DNA of 50,244 nt from Bacteroidota bacterium. Its GTDB lineage: Bacteria; Bacteroidota; Bacteroidia; NS11-12g; UBA9320. The stretch lies in contig JAHEGS010000012.1 of NCBI GenBank assembly GCA_024645005.1, forward strand, positions 11,321 through 61,564. Reading direction: 5' to 3'. The notes beneath the pieces were generated by a model, which saw only the letters and a list, made by a program, of their open reading frames with translations, was not told the DNA's origin and did not search any database. This document shows, piece after piece, positions 16,020 to 25,276 of this stretch; within the stretch, counting starts at the first letter, position 1; each line of letters begins with the position of its first letter. The position numbers and the translations under genes were made by a program.

Positions 16020-17285
16020 TTACTTATTCGATTTTTTTGATTTTCGTTTGAATGAGTGATATCGCTTATTATTCGATTTTTTATTATGACTTGTGTTGGA
16101 TGAGCCCCTAGCATATTGTTTCATTCGTTTCTTCCCTCCTTTAACAGGACCTCTAGTGGGTTCAAATCCCTCCACAACTTCACTTTGGATTTGAATACCC
16201 AAAAGCTTTTCAATAGACGTCAAGTATTCTTGCTCTTCACTACAAACCAATGACATAGCAATACCACTTGCACCTGCTCTTCCTGTCCTTCCAATGCGAT
16301 GCACATAATCCTCTGGAACATTGGGAAGTTCATAATTGATAACATATGGCAATAGTGGAATATCCAAACCTCTTGCTGCAATATCCGTAGCTACTAGAAC
16401 ACTCACCTCTCCACTTTTAAAATTAGCCAATGCTTTTGTTCGTGCAGATTGTGATTTATTTCCGTGTATTGCGGCGGCCGTTATTTTTGCCTTTTCTAAT
16501 TTTTGAGCAAGTCGATTTGCTCCATGTTTAGTTCGTGTAAAAATGAGTACCTGATGCCAATTCCCTTCCCAAATTAATTTGGTAACTAGTGCTGTCTTTC
16601 GTTTTGCATCTACACGATAAACTGCCTGATCTATTCGCTCTGCTGTAGAATTTTCTGGAGTGGCCTCGACAATTTTAGGGGCAGTTAAAAGTCCATTTGC
16701 TAATTTTTTTATATCCCTTGAAAATGTTGCTGAAAAGAGTAAATTTTGACGCTTTTGTGGCATCATTTGAATAATCTTTTTGATGTCTCTCAAAAATCCC
16801 ATGTCAAGCATTCGATCAGCTTCATCAAGAACCATAAATTCCAGATTTTTTAGTGACAAATGACCTTGTTGCTGAAGATCCATTAGACGACCGGGAGTAG
16901 CTACGAGAATATCAACACCTTGTTTTAAAGCTAAAACTTGAGGATTTTGATTCACTCCACCAAAGATGACTGTGCTTTTGATATTAACATATTTACTATA
17001 CGATTGAACATCTTCCAGAACTTGAGCTGCCAGTTCTCTTGTCGGAGTTAGAATAAGTGCCCTGATTTTTTTATGACCTGAATTATTACTATTGGTGAGA
17101 ATTTGGATCATGGGTATGGCAAAACCCGCTGTTTTACCTGTTCCTGTCTGTGCACTTGCTAAAATATCGCACCCTTGAAGAATAAGCGGTATTGATTTTT
17201 CTTGAATTGGGCTCGGGTTTGCATAGTTTTTATCTCCAATAGCCTTTAGTAACGGGTCTGTAAGACCTAAATCTTTAAATGTCAT
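16020..17285 (-). CDS. rhlE: DEAD-box ATP-dependent RNA helicase, RhlE type
   Basis: The 421-residue protein contains all helicase motifs in order: Q-motif region YANPSPIQEKSIPLILQG, motif I AQTGTGKT near residue 45, Ia PTRELAAQ, Ib TPGRL, motif II DEADRMLDMGF, motif III SATF, IV LIFTRTKHGANRL, V ATDIAARGLDI and VI HRIGRTGRAG. The last about 45 residues are basic and Ser/Asn-rich (for example KKRMKQYARGSSNTSHNKKS), the usual RNA-binding tail of RhlE. A long leader with a TACCTTTG box precedes it, a common setting for cold-inducible helicases, but cold regulation is not shown by the sequence. Confidence 0.95.
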   Translation of the reverse strand: MTFKDLGLTDPLLKAIGDKNYANPSPIQEKSIPLILQGCDILASAQTGTGKTAGFAIPMIQILTNSNNSGHKKIRALILTPTRELAAQVLEDVQSYSKYVNIKSTVIFGGVNQNPQVLALKQGVDILVATPGRLMDLQQQGHLSLKNLEFMVLDEADRMLDMGFLRDIKKIIQMMPQKRQNLLFSATFSRDIKKLANGLLTAPKIVEATPENSTAERIDQAVYRVDAKRKTALVTKLIWEGNWHQVLIFTRTKHGANRLAQKLEKAKITAAAIHGNKSQSARTKALANFKSGEVSVLVATDIAARGLDIPLLPYVINYELPNVPEDYVHRIGRTGRAGASGIAMSLVCSEEQEYLTSIEKLLGIQIQSEVVEGFEPTRGPVKGGKKRMKQYARGSSNTSHNKKSNNKRYHSFKRKSKKSNK

Positions 17286-17336
17286 AATAATTCAACGCTT
17301 ATGAAATGACAATCCAAAGATTTCACTCCTATTTTG

Positions 17337-17344
17337 CAAAGGTA
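17337..17344 (-). promoter_or_regulatory. Predicted -7 element of rhlE
   Basis: On the minus strand TACCTTTG (17344-17337) is a perfect TAnnTTTG followed by C. It would give a leader of about 45 bases. No TTG is at the ideal -33 spacing. Confidence 0.4.
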
Positions 17345-17434
17345 TTTACTTATTTAGAGGCCATAACGCTACTTATGGTAAATATATTTGATAATGTAAA
17401 ATACTAGACACTTTACAGACTAGATATGATGACT

Positions 17435-19072
17435 TCAATGATCGTACTTTGCTACAATAGGCATTTGTCTTCCTATCCCAAATGCTTTATGGCTTATTCT
17501 AAGTGTGGGTGACGCTTGAAAACGTTTGTACTCATTCTTGTCCACTAATCGAATAATTCTTCTCACCAAGTCTTCATCCATCCCAAGCTTAACAATTTCT
17601 CTCCATCCTTTTTTCTCCTCGATGTAATGAAAAAGTATTTTGTCTAAAACTGAATAATCCGGCAGTGAGTCACTATCTTTTTGATCTGGTCTCAGTTCTG
17701 CACTTGGTTCTTTGTTTATAATCTCCTGTGGGATAATTTTCCCATCTCTGTTCATGAATCTAGCCAATTCATAAACTTGCTCTTTATATAAATCTCCAAT
17801 GACAGAAAGACCGCCACACATATCTCCATACAAAGTACTATATCCAACTGCACTCTCACTCTTGTTACTTGTATTCAAAACAATATGACCATATTTATTG
17901 CTAATAGCCATTAATATTATTCCTCGACTTCTGGCTTGAATATTTTCTTCAGTTATATCTTCCCCCAACCCTTCAAATTCCTCTTCTAATGTCGAATTTA
18001 ATGATTCTACTGTTTCCTCAATAGAAATTATTCGATATGGTGAATTTAGGTTCTCAGCCAATTTTACTGCATCATCAACAGACCCCTTGCTACTGTATTT
18101 GCTTGGCATCATAATCGCTTTTACATTTTCTCCACCTAGAGCTTTGGCAGCCAAAGCATGAACAACAGCACTATCAATACCTCCACTACTCCCAATAATT
18201 GCTTTTTTAAAGCCCATCTTAGTGAAGTAATCTTTGATTCCCATCAATAAGGCATCATGGATAAGTGATATATCATAATCATAGTAATCTTGATGATTAT
18301 CTGGATAAACAGACCCACTAGACCATTCTATTATTTTAAAATCTTCTTGATAAAATGCACATTCCTCTACTACATCTCCATTTTTATTGATAAACATGGA
18401 ACCTCCATCAAACAAAATATCTGTATTTCCTCCCACTTGATTTACATAAAAGAGTGGAAGACTGTATTTTTTGGCATTTTGTTGCATGCGATTGCGGCGT
18501 TTTTCAACATGATTATAGCTATACGGAGAACCGCTCAAATTGATCATTAAGGTTGGGTTCTCATTCTGCAATACATCCATCGGAATGAGCTTATACATCT
18601 TCTGATCATCAATATTCCAAAGGTCTTCACAAATGGTAACAGCCAATTTTTCACTCCGGAAAGAAATACATTCAAAAATTTTGTTTGGTTCAAAGTATCT
18701 GTACTCATCAAAAACATCATAGGTTGGGAGTAATGTTTTATCTATTCGCTTCAGAAGCTTTTGGTTTTCAAAAAAATATGCGGAATTGTACAACTTTTTA
18801 CCTCGATCAAGATTACTCCATGATGGAGCACCGAAAATCACACCAATATTACTTGAATTTTCACCTATTTGTTTTACAGCTAACTCACAACGATCAATGA
18901 AGCTAGGATAATCTAACAAATCCTTTGGCGGGTATCCACACACTGCCAACTCTGAGAAAATGATTAAATCGGCATTTACTTTTCTTGCTTTAGATATTTC
19001 CTCTAAAATTTTAGACGTATTGCCATCGACATCTCCTATTACATAATTGAGTTGTGAAATGACAATCTTCAT
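17435..19072 (-). CDS. nadE: Glutamine-dependent NAD+ synthetase
   Basis: NadE amidates deamido-NAD to NAD using glutamine and ATP. The 545-residue fusion has an N-terminal nitrilase-type glutaminase domain (about residues 1-260) with its Glu in IIFSELAVCGYPPKDLLDYP, Lys in RIDKTLLP and the nucleophile Cys in LAVTICEDLWN. A C-terminal ATP-pyrophosphatase domain follows, with the P-loop SSGGIDSAVVHALAAKAL near residue 295 and NKSESAVGYSTLYGDMCGG. The length and order are those of two-domain bacterial NadE. The gene follows a beta-barrel gene on the minus strand with an eight-base gap and lies near gldB, a neighbourhood reported in other gliding Bacteroidota. Confidence 0.95.
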   Translation of the reverse strand: MKIVISQLNYVIGDVDGNTSKILEEISKARKVNADLIIFSELAVCGYPPKDLLDYPSFIDRCELAVKQIGENSSNIGVIFGAPSWSNLDRGKKLYNSAYFFENQKLLKRIDKTLLPTYDVFDEYRYFEPNKIFECISFRSEKLAVTICEDLWNIDDQKMYKLIPMDVLQNENPTLMINLSGSPYSYNHVEKRRNRMQQNAKKYSLPLFYVNQVGGNTDILFDGGSMFINKNGDVVEECAFYQEDFKIIEWSSGSVYPDNHQDYYDYDISLIHDALLMGIKDYFTKMGFKKAIIGSSGGIDSAVVHALAAKALGGENVKAIMMPSKYSSKGSVDDAVKLAENLNSPYRIISIEETVESLNSTLEEEFEGLGEDITEENIQARSRGIILMAISNKYGHIVLNTSNKSESAVGYSTLYGDMCGGLSVIGDLYKEQVYELARFMNRDGKIIPQEIINKEPSAELRPDQKDSDSLPDYSVLDKILFHYIEEKKGWREIVKLGMDEDLVRRIIRLVDKNEYKRFQASPTLRISHKAFGIGRQMPIVAKYDH

Positions 19073-19080
19073 AAAGAATC

Positions 19081-19803
19081 TTAAAATAAGACACCAACAG
19101 AAATAGCTAAATAGTTGTTCTTGGCATCTGCTGTTTTATCTTTAACAAACATATCAGTAAATGTGTTCGCAAAACGAAAACCTGCTTGTAAACTTGTACT
19201 CCCCGCCATCCTATATTCTAATCCACCTCCAATTATCAAAGGAAAACGGAACAAGAATACCTTATCATCAAAATTATCAAGGGTAAAATCATCTCCTTCA
19301 TCATCATTCACTCGGTAATCTGTTGGATCTAAATCTTGAATACTTTTGGGGATATCACCAGACGTAATTGATGCACGAGCATTTAAAGCAAAACCTGGTG
19401 AAAAACCAAAATTGCCATAATACACCAAGTTGCCAATTTCTTTGGTATTCAGCTTCATGCTGATTGGAATTTCTAGATATTGAATAACATATTTATAATT
19501 CAAATAAGAAATAACTGTTTTATTTGGATCATTGACAAATGACTGCTCTGATGTTAAATTAAACTTACTATTTACTTGAGACAGTAATAATTCAGCATGA
19601 AGACCATAAGTGGAGTTGATGGCATATTCTCCCATCAATCCATAGGCAAGACCTATAGTTGTGCCATCATTTTCAATTGTTTTATCAGTACCCGATACCC
19701 ATCCAAAATTAGTGGCTCCTTTTAGTCCAAATCTAAATGAACTTTGTGCAAAAGATAGTTGCGTCAATAGCAAGACTAGCGTTAGTATTGTAATGTTTTT
19801 CAT
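19081..19803 (-). CDS. Outer-membrane beta-barrel protein (PorT/OMP_b-brl family)
   Basis: I take the ATG at 19803, which starts a signal peptide (MKNITILTLVLLLTQLSFAQ); a more distal start adds eight residues before it. The 240-residue protein has alternating hydrophobic/polar strands: FRFGLKGATNFGWVSG at the mature N-terminus, YAINSTYGLHAELLLSQVN, YLEIPISMKL, GGGLEYRMAGSTSLQAGFRF, and a final strand ending VGVLF with the terminal Phe usual for barrels inserted by the BAM machinery. It resembles the PorT-like family, but an identity with PorT itself is not supported. Its start codon is only 14 bases from that of gldB, reading the other way. Confidence 0.85.
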   Translation of the reverse strand: MKNITILTLVLLLTQLSFAQSSFRFGLKGATNFGWVSGTDKTIENDGTTIGLAYGLMGEYAINSTYGLHAELLLSQVNSKFNLTSEQSFVNDPNKTVISYLNYKYVIQYLEIPISMKLNTKEIGNLVYYGNFGFSPGFALNARASITSGDIPKSIQDLDPTDYRVNDDEGDDFTLDNFDDKVFLFRFPLIIGGGLEYRMAGSTSLQAGFRFANTFTDMFVKDKTADAKNNYLAISVGVLF

Positions 19804-19817
19804 AATATTTGATTTTA

Positions 19818-20870
19818 ATGGATACAAAGATTAGCACTAAAAGTTTAAAAATCCTACTTGCTTCACTCATTTTTACTGGAGCTTTTACTTTATTTGGTTG
19901 CTCAAAAAATGAACATGTCAAAGACCTATCAAATATTACCATCCAAATAGAAACTGATCGTTTTGAACAAAAGCTATTTTCATGTAAAAGTGCAGAAGAT
20001 ATTATTAACCTATCGAAATCTGATAGCACCTTTTATAAAACATTTACAGAATACATAATCGCATCTAATGTACAGTTTCCAGGAGCTTCTGATCAGGATA
20101 TAGCAGTCGAATTATATAAATATATTTCACACCAAGACATGGATTCTCTATACAAAATCACTCAAAAGAAATTTGGTGATTTCAGGTCTTACTCAGATGA
20201 CTTTATTGAAGCTTCAAAATACATTTTACACTATTTCCCAGAGGATACCATAAATAAGATTACCACTTTCATTTCTACTTTCCATTACGGTGCAATATAT
20301 GATCAAGAATCTAAACAATTTGGAGTTGGGCTTGACATGTACCTAGGATCTGACTTTGAGGTATATTCCCTATTGAATCCTGAGAATTTCCCCTTGTATC
20401 GAACCAAAAAATTCGAGCCTTATCGTATCATACCTAATTGCATTCAAACATATGTTGACACTAAGGTTTCAGAATATATCCCAACAACATTTGTGGACCA
20501 AGCCGTTTATGAAGGTAAAAAATTATATTTATTAGACCTTCTTCTCCCTGATTATCATGATTCGCTTAAAATTAATTATTTATCTGGCCAATTTGAATGG
20601 TGCGAATATCAAGAAGAAAATATATGGGCATACCTCGTTCAAGAAGAAGAACTTTTTAACTCAGACAAAAACGAAATTCAAAAAAAATACTTTAATGATG
20701 GTCCGTTTACAAATCCTTTTGGGAATGAAAGTAGCCCCAGAACTGGTGCATGGGTTGGTTGGCAAATTGTTCGTAGTTACATGAAAAATCATCCCAAAAT
20801 TTCAATTCATCAACTACTCAACAATAGCGATCATATGAGCATATTCAATCAGAGTGGCTATAGGCCTTAG
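19818..20870 (+). CDS. gldB: Gliding motility lipoprotein GldB
   Basis: From the ATG at 19818 the 350-residue protein has a lipoprotein signal with lipobox LFGCS near residue 29. The body matches the GldB family: the early segment IQIETDRFEQKLFSC, then LDMYLGSDF, and the C-terminal GAWVGWQIVRSYMKNHPKIS, which is the family's best-conserved block. GldB is required for gliding in Flavobacterium, where it acts with the T9SS-linked Gld proteins. The partner gldC is not adjacent here. The intergenic space to the divergent barrel gene is 14 bases, so its promoter must lie in that gene's coding sequence. The convergent neighbour ends one base away. Confidence 0.85.
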   Translation: MDTKISTKSLKILLASLIFTGAFTLFGCSKNEHVKDLSNITIQIETDRFEQKLFSCKSAEDIINLSKSDSTFYKTFTEYIIASNVQFPGASDQDIAVELYKYISHQDMDSLYKITQKKFGDFRSYSDDFIEASKYILHYFPEDTINKITTFISTFHYGAIYDQESKQFGVGLDMYLGSDFEVYSLLNPENFPLYRTKKFEPYRIIPNCIQTYVDTKVSEYIPTTFVDQAVYEGKKLYLLDLLLPDYHDSLKINYLSGQFEWCEYQEENIWAYLVQEEELFNSDKNEIQKKYFNDGPFTNPFGNESSPRTGAWVGWQIVRSYMKNHPKISIHQLLNNSDHMSIFNQSGYRP

Positions 20871-20871
20871 A

Positions 20872-21624
20872 TTAATCCTCAAAAAAATTATAAGCTCCGT
20901 TAGGTTGGATAATCGTCCTTGGAATTTTTTTATTTTTTTCGAATAGTGAGTACCCTTTTTTGAGTTGGGCCCAGAAATCGAGTAATTTTCGGTCACTGTA
21001 CTGCTTTGATAATAAATTGAAATTTTCCTGACTTAATCTTGCTGGAAAAAGATGAACAGGTATCATATCTTGCCCATTGTTTTTTGCGTCAACACACAAA
21101 ACATATAACTCTTTAATAAAACCATCTGTTATTGGAATGCAACCAATAGTCTCACAACCTCCATGTATAAATATTAAGCCTCCTGGATAAGATTGGTGCG
21201 ATAATACTTGATCACTTTTATTGGGATAATCAATCTTTAACGAAAGGAAAAAGTCACTATTGGGATTGAATTTACTGATTGAATAAATCCCTTCGGGTAT
21301 CTGCTTGTCTCCTTCTCTTCGTTTGGGTCCCAAATGGCCCACATTTTGGCAAAACTTATACGTTGTAACTAATTGAAATTGTTCTTCATGTCTATTTTTT
21401 GCCCATACTTCTAGATCTTCCTCAAACTTAAATCCCCGAATAAACAGCTCATAGTCCTGACGATTTATTCCTGCTTCTTTCAACTTTTTATAAGCATCCT
21501 CTGCTTTATCTTTATAGGCTTGAAACACACGATCATTTGCCAATTGCTGATCTTTGAAACTAGAATCCTTTGAGGTAATTAGTGACATAAAAGACAATAA
21601 AAATATGAAAAGTAATTTGGTCAT
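20872..21624 (-). CDS. L,D-transpeptidase-like (YkuD/YafK) exported protein
   Basis: This 250-residue protein has an N-terminal signal sequence (MTKLLFIFLLSFMSLITS) and a catalytic motif IHGGCETIGCIPITD near residues 170-184, which fits the YkuD signature His-x-Gly-Gly-Cys-x3-Gly-Cys with the nucleophile at the second cysteine. The preceding QIPEGIYSISKFNPNS segment is the conserved Pro-x-Gly-x-Tyr strand of the YafK branch. YafK-type (DpaA) enzymes remove Braun lipoprotein from peptidoglycan, others make 3-3 cross-links; which applies here cannot be told. A long alpha-helical region (residues 25-75) precedes the domain. Confidence 0.85.
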   Translation of the reverse strand: MTKLLFIFLLSFMSLITSKDSSFKDQQLANDRVFQAYKDKAEDAYKKLKEAGINRQDYELFIRGFKFEEDLEVWAKNRHEEQFQLVTTYKFCQNVGHLGPKRREGDKQIPEGIYSISKFNPNSDFFLSLKIDYPNKSDQVLSHQSYPGGLIFIHGGCETIGCIPITDGFIKELYVLCVDAKNNGQDMIPVHLFPARLSQENFNLLSKQYSDRKLLDFWAQLKKGYSLFEKNKKIPRTIIQPNGAYNFFED

Positions 21625-21735
21625 CTAATATATATGACGACAAAAATGCAGGATTATTCTATCAATCATCATAAAAAATACTGAAAATAATCACTATCGA
21701 TTTAGTGAGGTTTAACCCCTATAATTGTAAAAATT

Positions 21736-22416
21736 TTGAAGGGTAAATTATACATAGTACCAACACCCATTGGTAATTTAGCTGACATCACTTATCGAGC
21801 AATTGATGTTCTGAAAGCTGTTGATGCGATATTGGCAGAGGATACACGTCAAACTAAAAAATTACTTGATCACTATAACATCAAACAAAAACTCATTCCT
21901 TATCATCAACATAACGAGCATAAAAATTCAAAGGCTATTATAGAAAGAATTTGTAATGGCGACTCTTTAGCTGTTTGTTCTGATGCTGGTATGCCCGGAA
22001 TATCTGACCCTGGATTTTTGCTGATTAGAGAAGCTATTCAAGCCGATATAGAAGTGATTACTCTTCCAGGTGCTGTTGCTGCAATAGTTGGTATAGTTGG
22101 TTCTGGCCTTCCTTGTGATTCTTTTGTTTACGAAGGGTTTTTACCTCATAAAAAAGGTAAACAAACTAAAATATTAAGCCTTCTTGAGGAAAAACGAACT
22201 ACCATTTTCTATGAAAGTCCTCATCGGATTATTAAAACACTTCAGATGATACATGACTTACTTGGACCAGAACGGTCAATCGTTATTGGTCGTGAACTAA
22301 CCAAAAAATTTGAAGAATATATACGAGGTAATGCTTCTCAATTATTGGAGCATTTTGCTCATCATGAACCAAAGGGAGAATTTGTACTAATGATTGCTGG
22401 GTATGACAAAAAATAA
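21736..22416 (+). CDS. rsmI: 16S rRNA (cytidine1402-2'-O)-methyltransferase RsmI
   Basis: RsmI 2'-O-methylates C1402 in the ribosomal P site. The 226-residue protein has the tetrapyrrole-methylase fold with family sequences LYIVPTPIGNLADITYRAID, ILAEDTRQTKKLL, YHQHNEHK, CSDAGMPGISDPGFLLIREA, TLPGAVAAI and FYESPHRIIKTL. The start is a TTG at 21736: the residues from it fit the family N-terminus exactly and no ATG or GTG is nearby. It overlaps lnt by 14 bases and begins the rsmI-lnt-lipB group. Confidence 0.95.
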   Translation: MKGKLYIVPTPIGNLADITYRAIDVLKAVDAILAEDTRQTKKLLDHYNIKQKLIPYHQHNEHKNSKAIIERICNGDSLAVCSDAGMPGISDPGFLLIREAIQADIEVITLPGAVAAIVGIVGSGLPCDSFVYEGFLPHKKGKQTKILSLLEEKRTTIFYESPHRIIKTLQMIHDLLGPERSIVIGRELTKKFEEYIRGNASQLLEHFAHHEPKGEFVLMIAGYDKK

Positions 22417-23980
22417 ATTCAAAATACTTTTATATGTTATTTCTCCGGCTTTATTATTTTGGTTAGCTTGGCCTCCTCGTGATTTATTTTTTCTAGGTTT
22501 TTTTGCTTTTGTGCCCTTATTCTTACTTGAAGATAAAACCAAAAATATTCGAAAAAGTAGCTGGCTTATCTTCACATCCTTATTAATATGGAACATTGTA
22601 ATATCTTGGTGGGTAGGTTATGCCGAGTTTTATTCCAGTATCTTTATGCTACTTGCCAATTCTTGGCTCATGTATCTACCGTGGCTAGGATATAGAAAAG
22701 CTCGAAATATGGTCAATGACCAAAAAGCCTTACTCATCTTCATTTCTCTTTGGCTTTCATTTGAGTACCTCCACCTCAATTGGCAAATTAGTTGGCCATG
22801 GTTTACACTGGGTAATATTTTTGCAAAACACAATGAAGTAGTTCAATGGTACGAAATCACGGGTACTCTTGGTGGAAGTCTTTGGGTATTAACTACAAAT
22901 GTCTTTTTCTTCTTATCTATTCAAAAATCTAATCTTAAATATGGGTTAAGACCTATTGGATTGATAATAGTACCCATACTTTTATCCATTCCATTTTACC
23001 TCTCAAATCAATCGGATTACACAACATCTAAAAAATCAATGCACCCAGCGTTAATAGTTCAACCAAATATTGACCCATATCTAAAATTTGATAAGGAAAA
23101 GGAGGTCATTAATCTGGTTGATATGCTCAAATTAGTAGAACCGGAAATCGATGATAGTACAGATTATGTTATCTTTCCTGAAACTGCCATTGTTGAATAT
23201 GTAGATGAAAACTATCCAGATCGTTTTGAGAGCATACAATTGCTTAAAAGATTTGTTAAAAAACATCCCCAAATTCACATTATATCAGGTATTTCAACAT
23301 ATAAATTTTTCAATAAAGAAGAACCTCTTTCTCAAACCGCTAGAAAGACAAAAAATGGTGATTACTATGATAGTTACAATACCGCAATAGAAATTGACAA
23401 GCATGGTAATCTCGATTTTTACCACAAAGGAAAACTTGTTCCCGGGGCTGAAATTATGCCATATCCAACGATTTTTAAATTTTTAGACTTCCTAGCCGTT
23501 GATCTCGGCGGTATTTCTGGCAGCCTTGGATCAGACAAAAAACCAAAAGTATTTGATGCTGGCGAAAAACCAAACCTCGCTCCTCTAATATGTTATGAGA
23601 GTGTATTTCCTGGTCATGTTGCCGAATTTTGTAGAGAAGGAGCTGAAATACTATTGGTCATAACCAACGATGGATGGTGGAAAGATACTGATGGATACAA
23701 ACAACACATGTATTATGCTTCGTTAAGAGCTATTGAAAATAGAAGAGAGGTATTGAGGAGTGCTAATACTGGTATCTCTTGTAGAATTGATAAATTAGGT
23801 AAAATTCATGAACGCAGTCAATGGTGGAGAGAAGAAATTGTTCCAGTCATGGTGAACAGTTTCGATAATGTAACATTTTATACAAAATATGGAGACTACA
23901 TCGGAAGACTAGCAAGTTTTATAGGAAGTTTTTTTATACTTGGTATGATTGTAAAAAAGAAAAGTAAGAATGTCAATTAG
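22403..23980 (+). CDS. lnt: Apolipoprotein N-acyltransferase
   Basis: Lnt N-acylates the diacylglyceryl-cysteine of lipoproteins in the inner membrane, the last maturation step. The 525-residue protein from the ATG at 22403 has about six membrane helices in residues 1-200 and a nitrilase-type periplasmic domain. The catalytic triad is visible: Glu in VIFPETAIVEYVD, Lys in FYHKGKLVPGAEIMPYP and Cys in LAPLICYESVFPG. The IGRLASFIGSFFILG stretch is the final helix. The gene overlaps rsmI (14 bases) and lipB (11 bases). Its many clients here include GldB, SusD and the small Kunitz-like lipoprotein. Confidence 0.95.
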   Translation: MTKNKFKILLYVISPALLFWLAWPPRDLFFLGFFAFVPLFLLEDKTKNIRKSSWLIFTSLLIWNIVISWWVGYAEFYSSIFMLLANSWLMYLPWLGYRKARNMVNDQKALLIFISLWLSFEYLHLNWQISWPWFTLGNIFAKHNEVVQWYEITGTLGGSLWVLTTNVFFFLSIQKSNLKYGLRPIGLIIVPILLSIPFYLSNQSDYTTSKKSMHPALIVQPNIDPYLKFDKEKEVINLVDMLKLVEPEIDDSTDYVIFPETAIVEYVDENYPDRFESIQLLKRFVKKHPQIHIISGISTYKFFNKEEPLSQTARKTKNGDYYDSYNTAIEIDKHGNLDFYHKGKLVPGAEIMPYPTIFKFLDFLAVDLGGISGSLGSDKKPKVFDAGEKPNLAPLICYESVFPGHVAEFCREGAEILLVITNDGWWKDTDGYKQHMYYASLRAIENRREVLRSANTGISCRIDKLGKIHERSQWWREEIVPVMVNSFDNVTFYTKYGDYIGRLASFIGSFFILGMIVKKKSKNVN

Positions 23981-24608
23981 TATCAAAAATATTGGTCTTA
24001 CTGATTACGTTGATGCCTTGCAATTACAAAAAGAAACGCATCAAGCTGTTATTGATGGAGACTCAGATGCCATGATAAGCTGCGAACATCCACACGTATT
24101 CACCTTTGGAAAAAGTGCTGACAAGAATAATTTACTCATTGATTCAAATTTTCTTAAAAGCATAAATGCTACTACTCACCAGATAGATAGAGGTGGTGAC
24201 ATAACCTATCACGGTCCTGGACAATTGGTATGCTACCCCATTATCAACCTCAGAAAAAGAGGAATTGGAGTTAAAAAATATGTAGAAATACTTGAGGAAT
24301 CCATCATAATTACCCTTAAAGAATTTAATATCCATGCATATCAGATACAAAATCTAACCGGAATATGGGTAGGGAAAAAACCTCTAACTCCAAGAAAAAT
24401 TGGAGCCATTGGAATTCGAATCAAACAAGGAGTTAGTATGCATGGGTTTGCACTAAATATCAGTACTAATCTCGACTACTTTAAGTATATCAACCCTTGT
24501 GGTATTACCGACAAAAATGTTACATCAATGCTTGAAGAAGGAATTGAATGTACTCCAAACGAATTCTTTCAAAGATTTACGAAAACATTCTTTGATCTAA
24601 TTTCTTAA
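23970..24608 (+). CDS. lipB: Octanoyl-[acyl-carrier-protein]:protein N-octanoyltransferase LipB
   Basis: LipB transfers octanoyl from ACP to lipoyl domains, for later sulfur insertion by LipA. The 212-residue protein carries HPHVFTFGKSADKNNLL, DRGGDITYHGPGQLVCYPII with the conserved RGGxxTYHGPGQ block, KIGAIGIRIKQGVSMHGFAL with the catalytic Lys (KIGAIG), and the catalytic Cys in YINPCGITDKNVTSM. Length is normal. The ATG at 23970 lies within the end of lnt. The stop interlocks with that of ung on the other strand in the four bases TTAA. Confidence 0.95.
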   Translation: MSISIKNIGLTDYVDALQLQKETHQAVIDGDSDAMISCEHPHVFTFGKSADKNNLLIDSNFLKSINATTHQIDRGGDITYHGPGQLVCYPIINLRKRGIGVKKYVEILEESIIITLKEFNIHAYQIQNLTGIWVGKKPLTPRKIGAIGIRIKQGVSMHGFALNISTNLDYFKYINPCGITDKNVTSMLEEGIECTPNEFFQRFTKTFFDLIS

Positions 24609-25276
24609 GCCAAGCACCAGTCTATGGGTGATGTCAAATATTGATTTGCCCGCGAAAATGGCTTACTACCAAAAAAACCGGCCTTCCCTCCTGCATAAAT
24701 CTCAGCAGCAGGGTGAGCAGACTCTATAACTAAATGCTTTTTTGAATCGATTAAGTATTCCTTTTTTCGTGCATAATTTCCCCAAAGAATAAAAACCACT
24801 TTTTCTTTATTATCCGAAATAGTTTGAATAACTTTATCTGTGAATTCTTCCCATCCAATTCCTTGATGGCTTGATGCTTGTTTTTCTTCCACAGTCAAAA
24901 TAGTATTTAATAAAAAGACACCCTGACTAGCCCAATGACTAAGGTCTCCATGTATTGGAATCTCACATCCAATATCATCTTCCAATTCCTTAAAAATATT
25001 TCTTAATGAAGGTGGTATTTTGGCTCCCTTTTTTACAGAAAAACACAAACCATGAGCCTGACCATACCCATGGTAGGGATCTTGACCAATGATAACTACT
25101 TTTAAATTTTGAGGAGTCGTTAAATTGAAGGCATTAAAAATATCTTTTCTTGGAGGGTAAATCACCTTACCCAACTTATCTTGCCGCTCTAAAAACTGTT
25201 GTATTTTTAAATAATAGGGCTTCAGAACCTCATCAGTTAAAAGTGGTTTCCAAGAATTTGGAGGCATATCCATCAT
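24605..25276 (-). CDS. ung: Uracil-DNA glycosylase
   Basis: Ung removes uracil from DNA. The 223-residue family 1 enzyme has the water-activating motif VVIIGQDPYHGYGQAHGLCF (GQDPYH near residue 63), the SLRNIFKELEDDIG block, VFLLNTILTVEEKQASSHQG (LLNT) and the C-terminal minor-groove loop IESAHPAAEIYAGGKAGFFG, where the usual HPSPLS is HPAAEI, a change also seen in other Bacteroidota sequences as far as I recall. The start ATGATG overlaps the stop codon of the preceding 46-residue membrane protein, so translation is likely coupled. Confidence 0.95.
   Translation of the reverse strand: MMDMPPNSWKPLLTDEVLKPYYLKIQQFLERQDKLGKVIYPPRKDIFNAFNLTTPQNLKVVIIGQDPYHGYGQAHGLCFSVKKGAKIPPSLRNIFKELEDDIGCEIPIHGDLSHWASQGVFLLNTILTVEEKQASSHQGIGWEEFTDKVIQTISDNKEKVVFILWGNYARKKEYLIDSKKHLVIESAHPAAEIYAGGKAGFFGSKPFSRANQYLTSPIDWCLA

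Noticed and set aside
21692-21707. Hairpin CACTA/TAGTG before rsmI as a possible attenuator or riboswitch
   Set aside because: Only five base pairs with no conserved core, no T-run and no expected ligand for rsmI.
24605-25276. Possible inactive Ung because the minor-groove loop reads HPAAEI instead of HPSPLS
   Set aside because: The catalytic Asp (GQDPYH) and the loop His are both intact. Variation after HP is not by itself evidence of loss of function.
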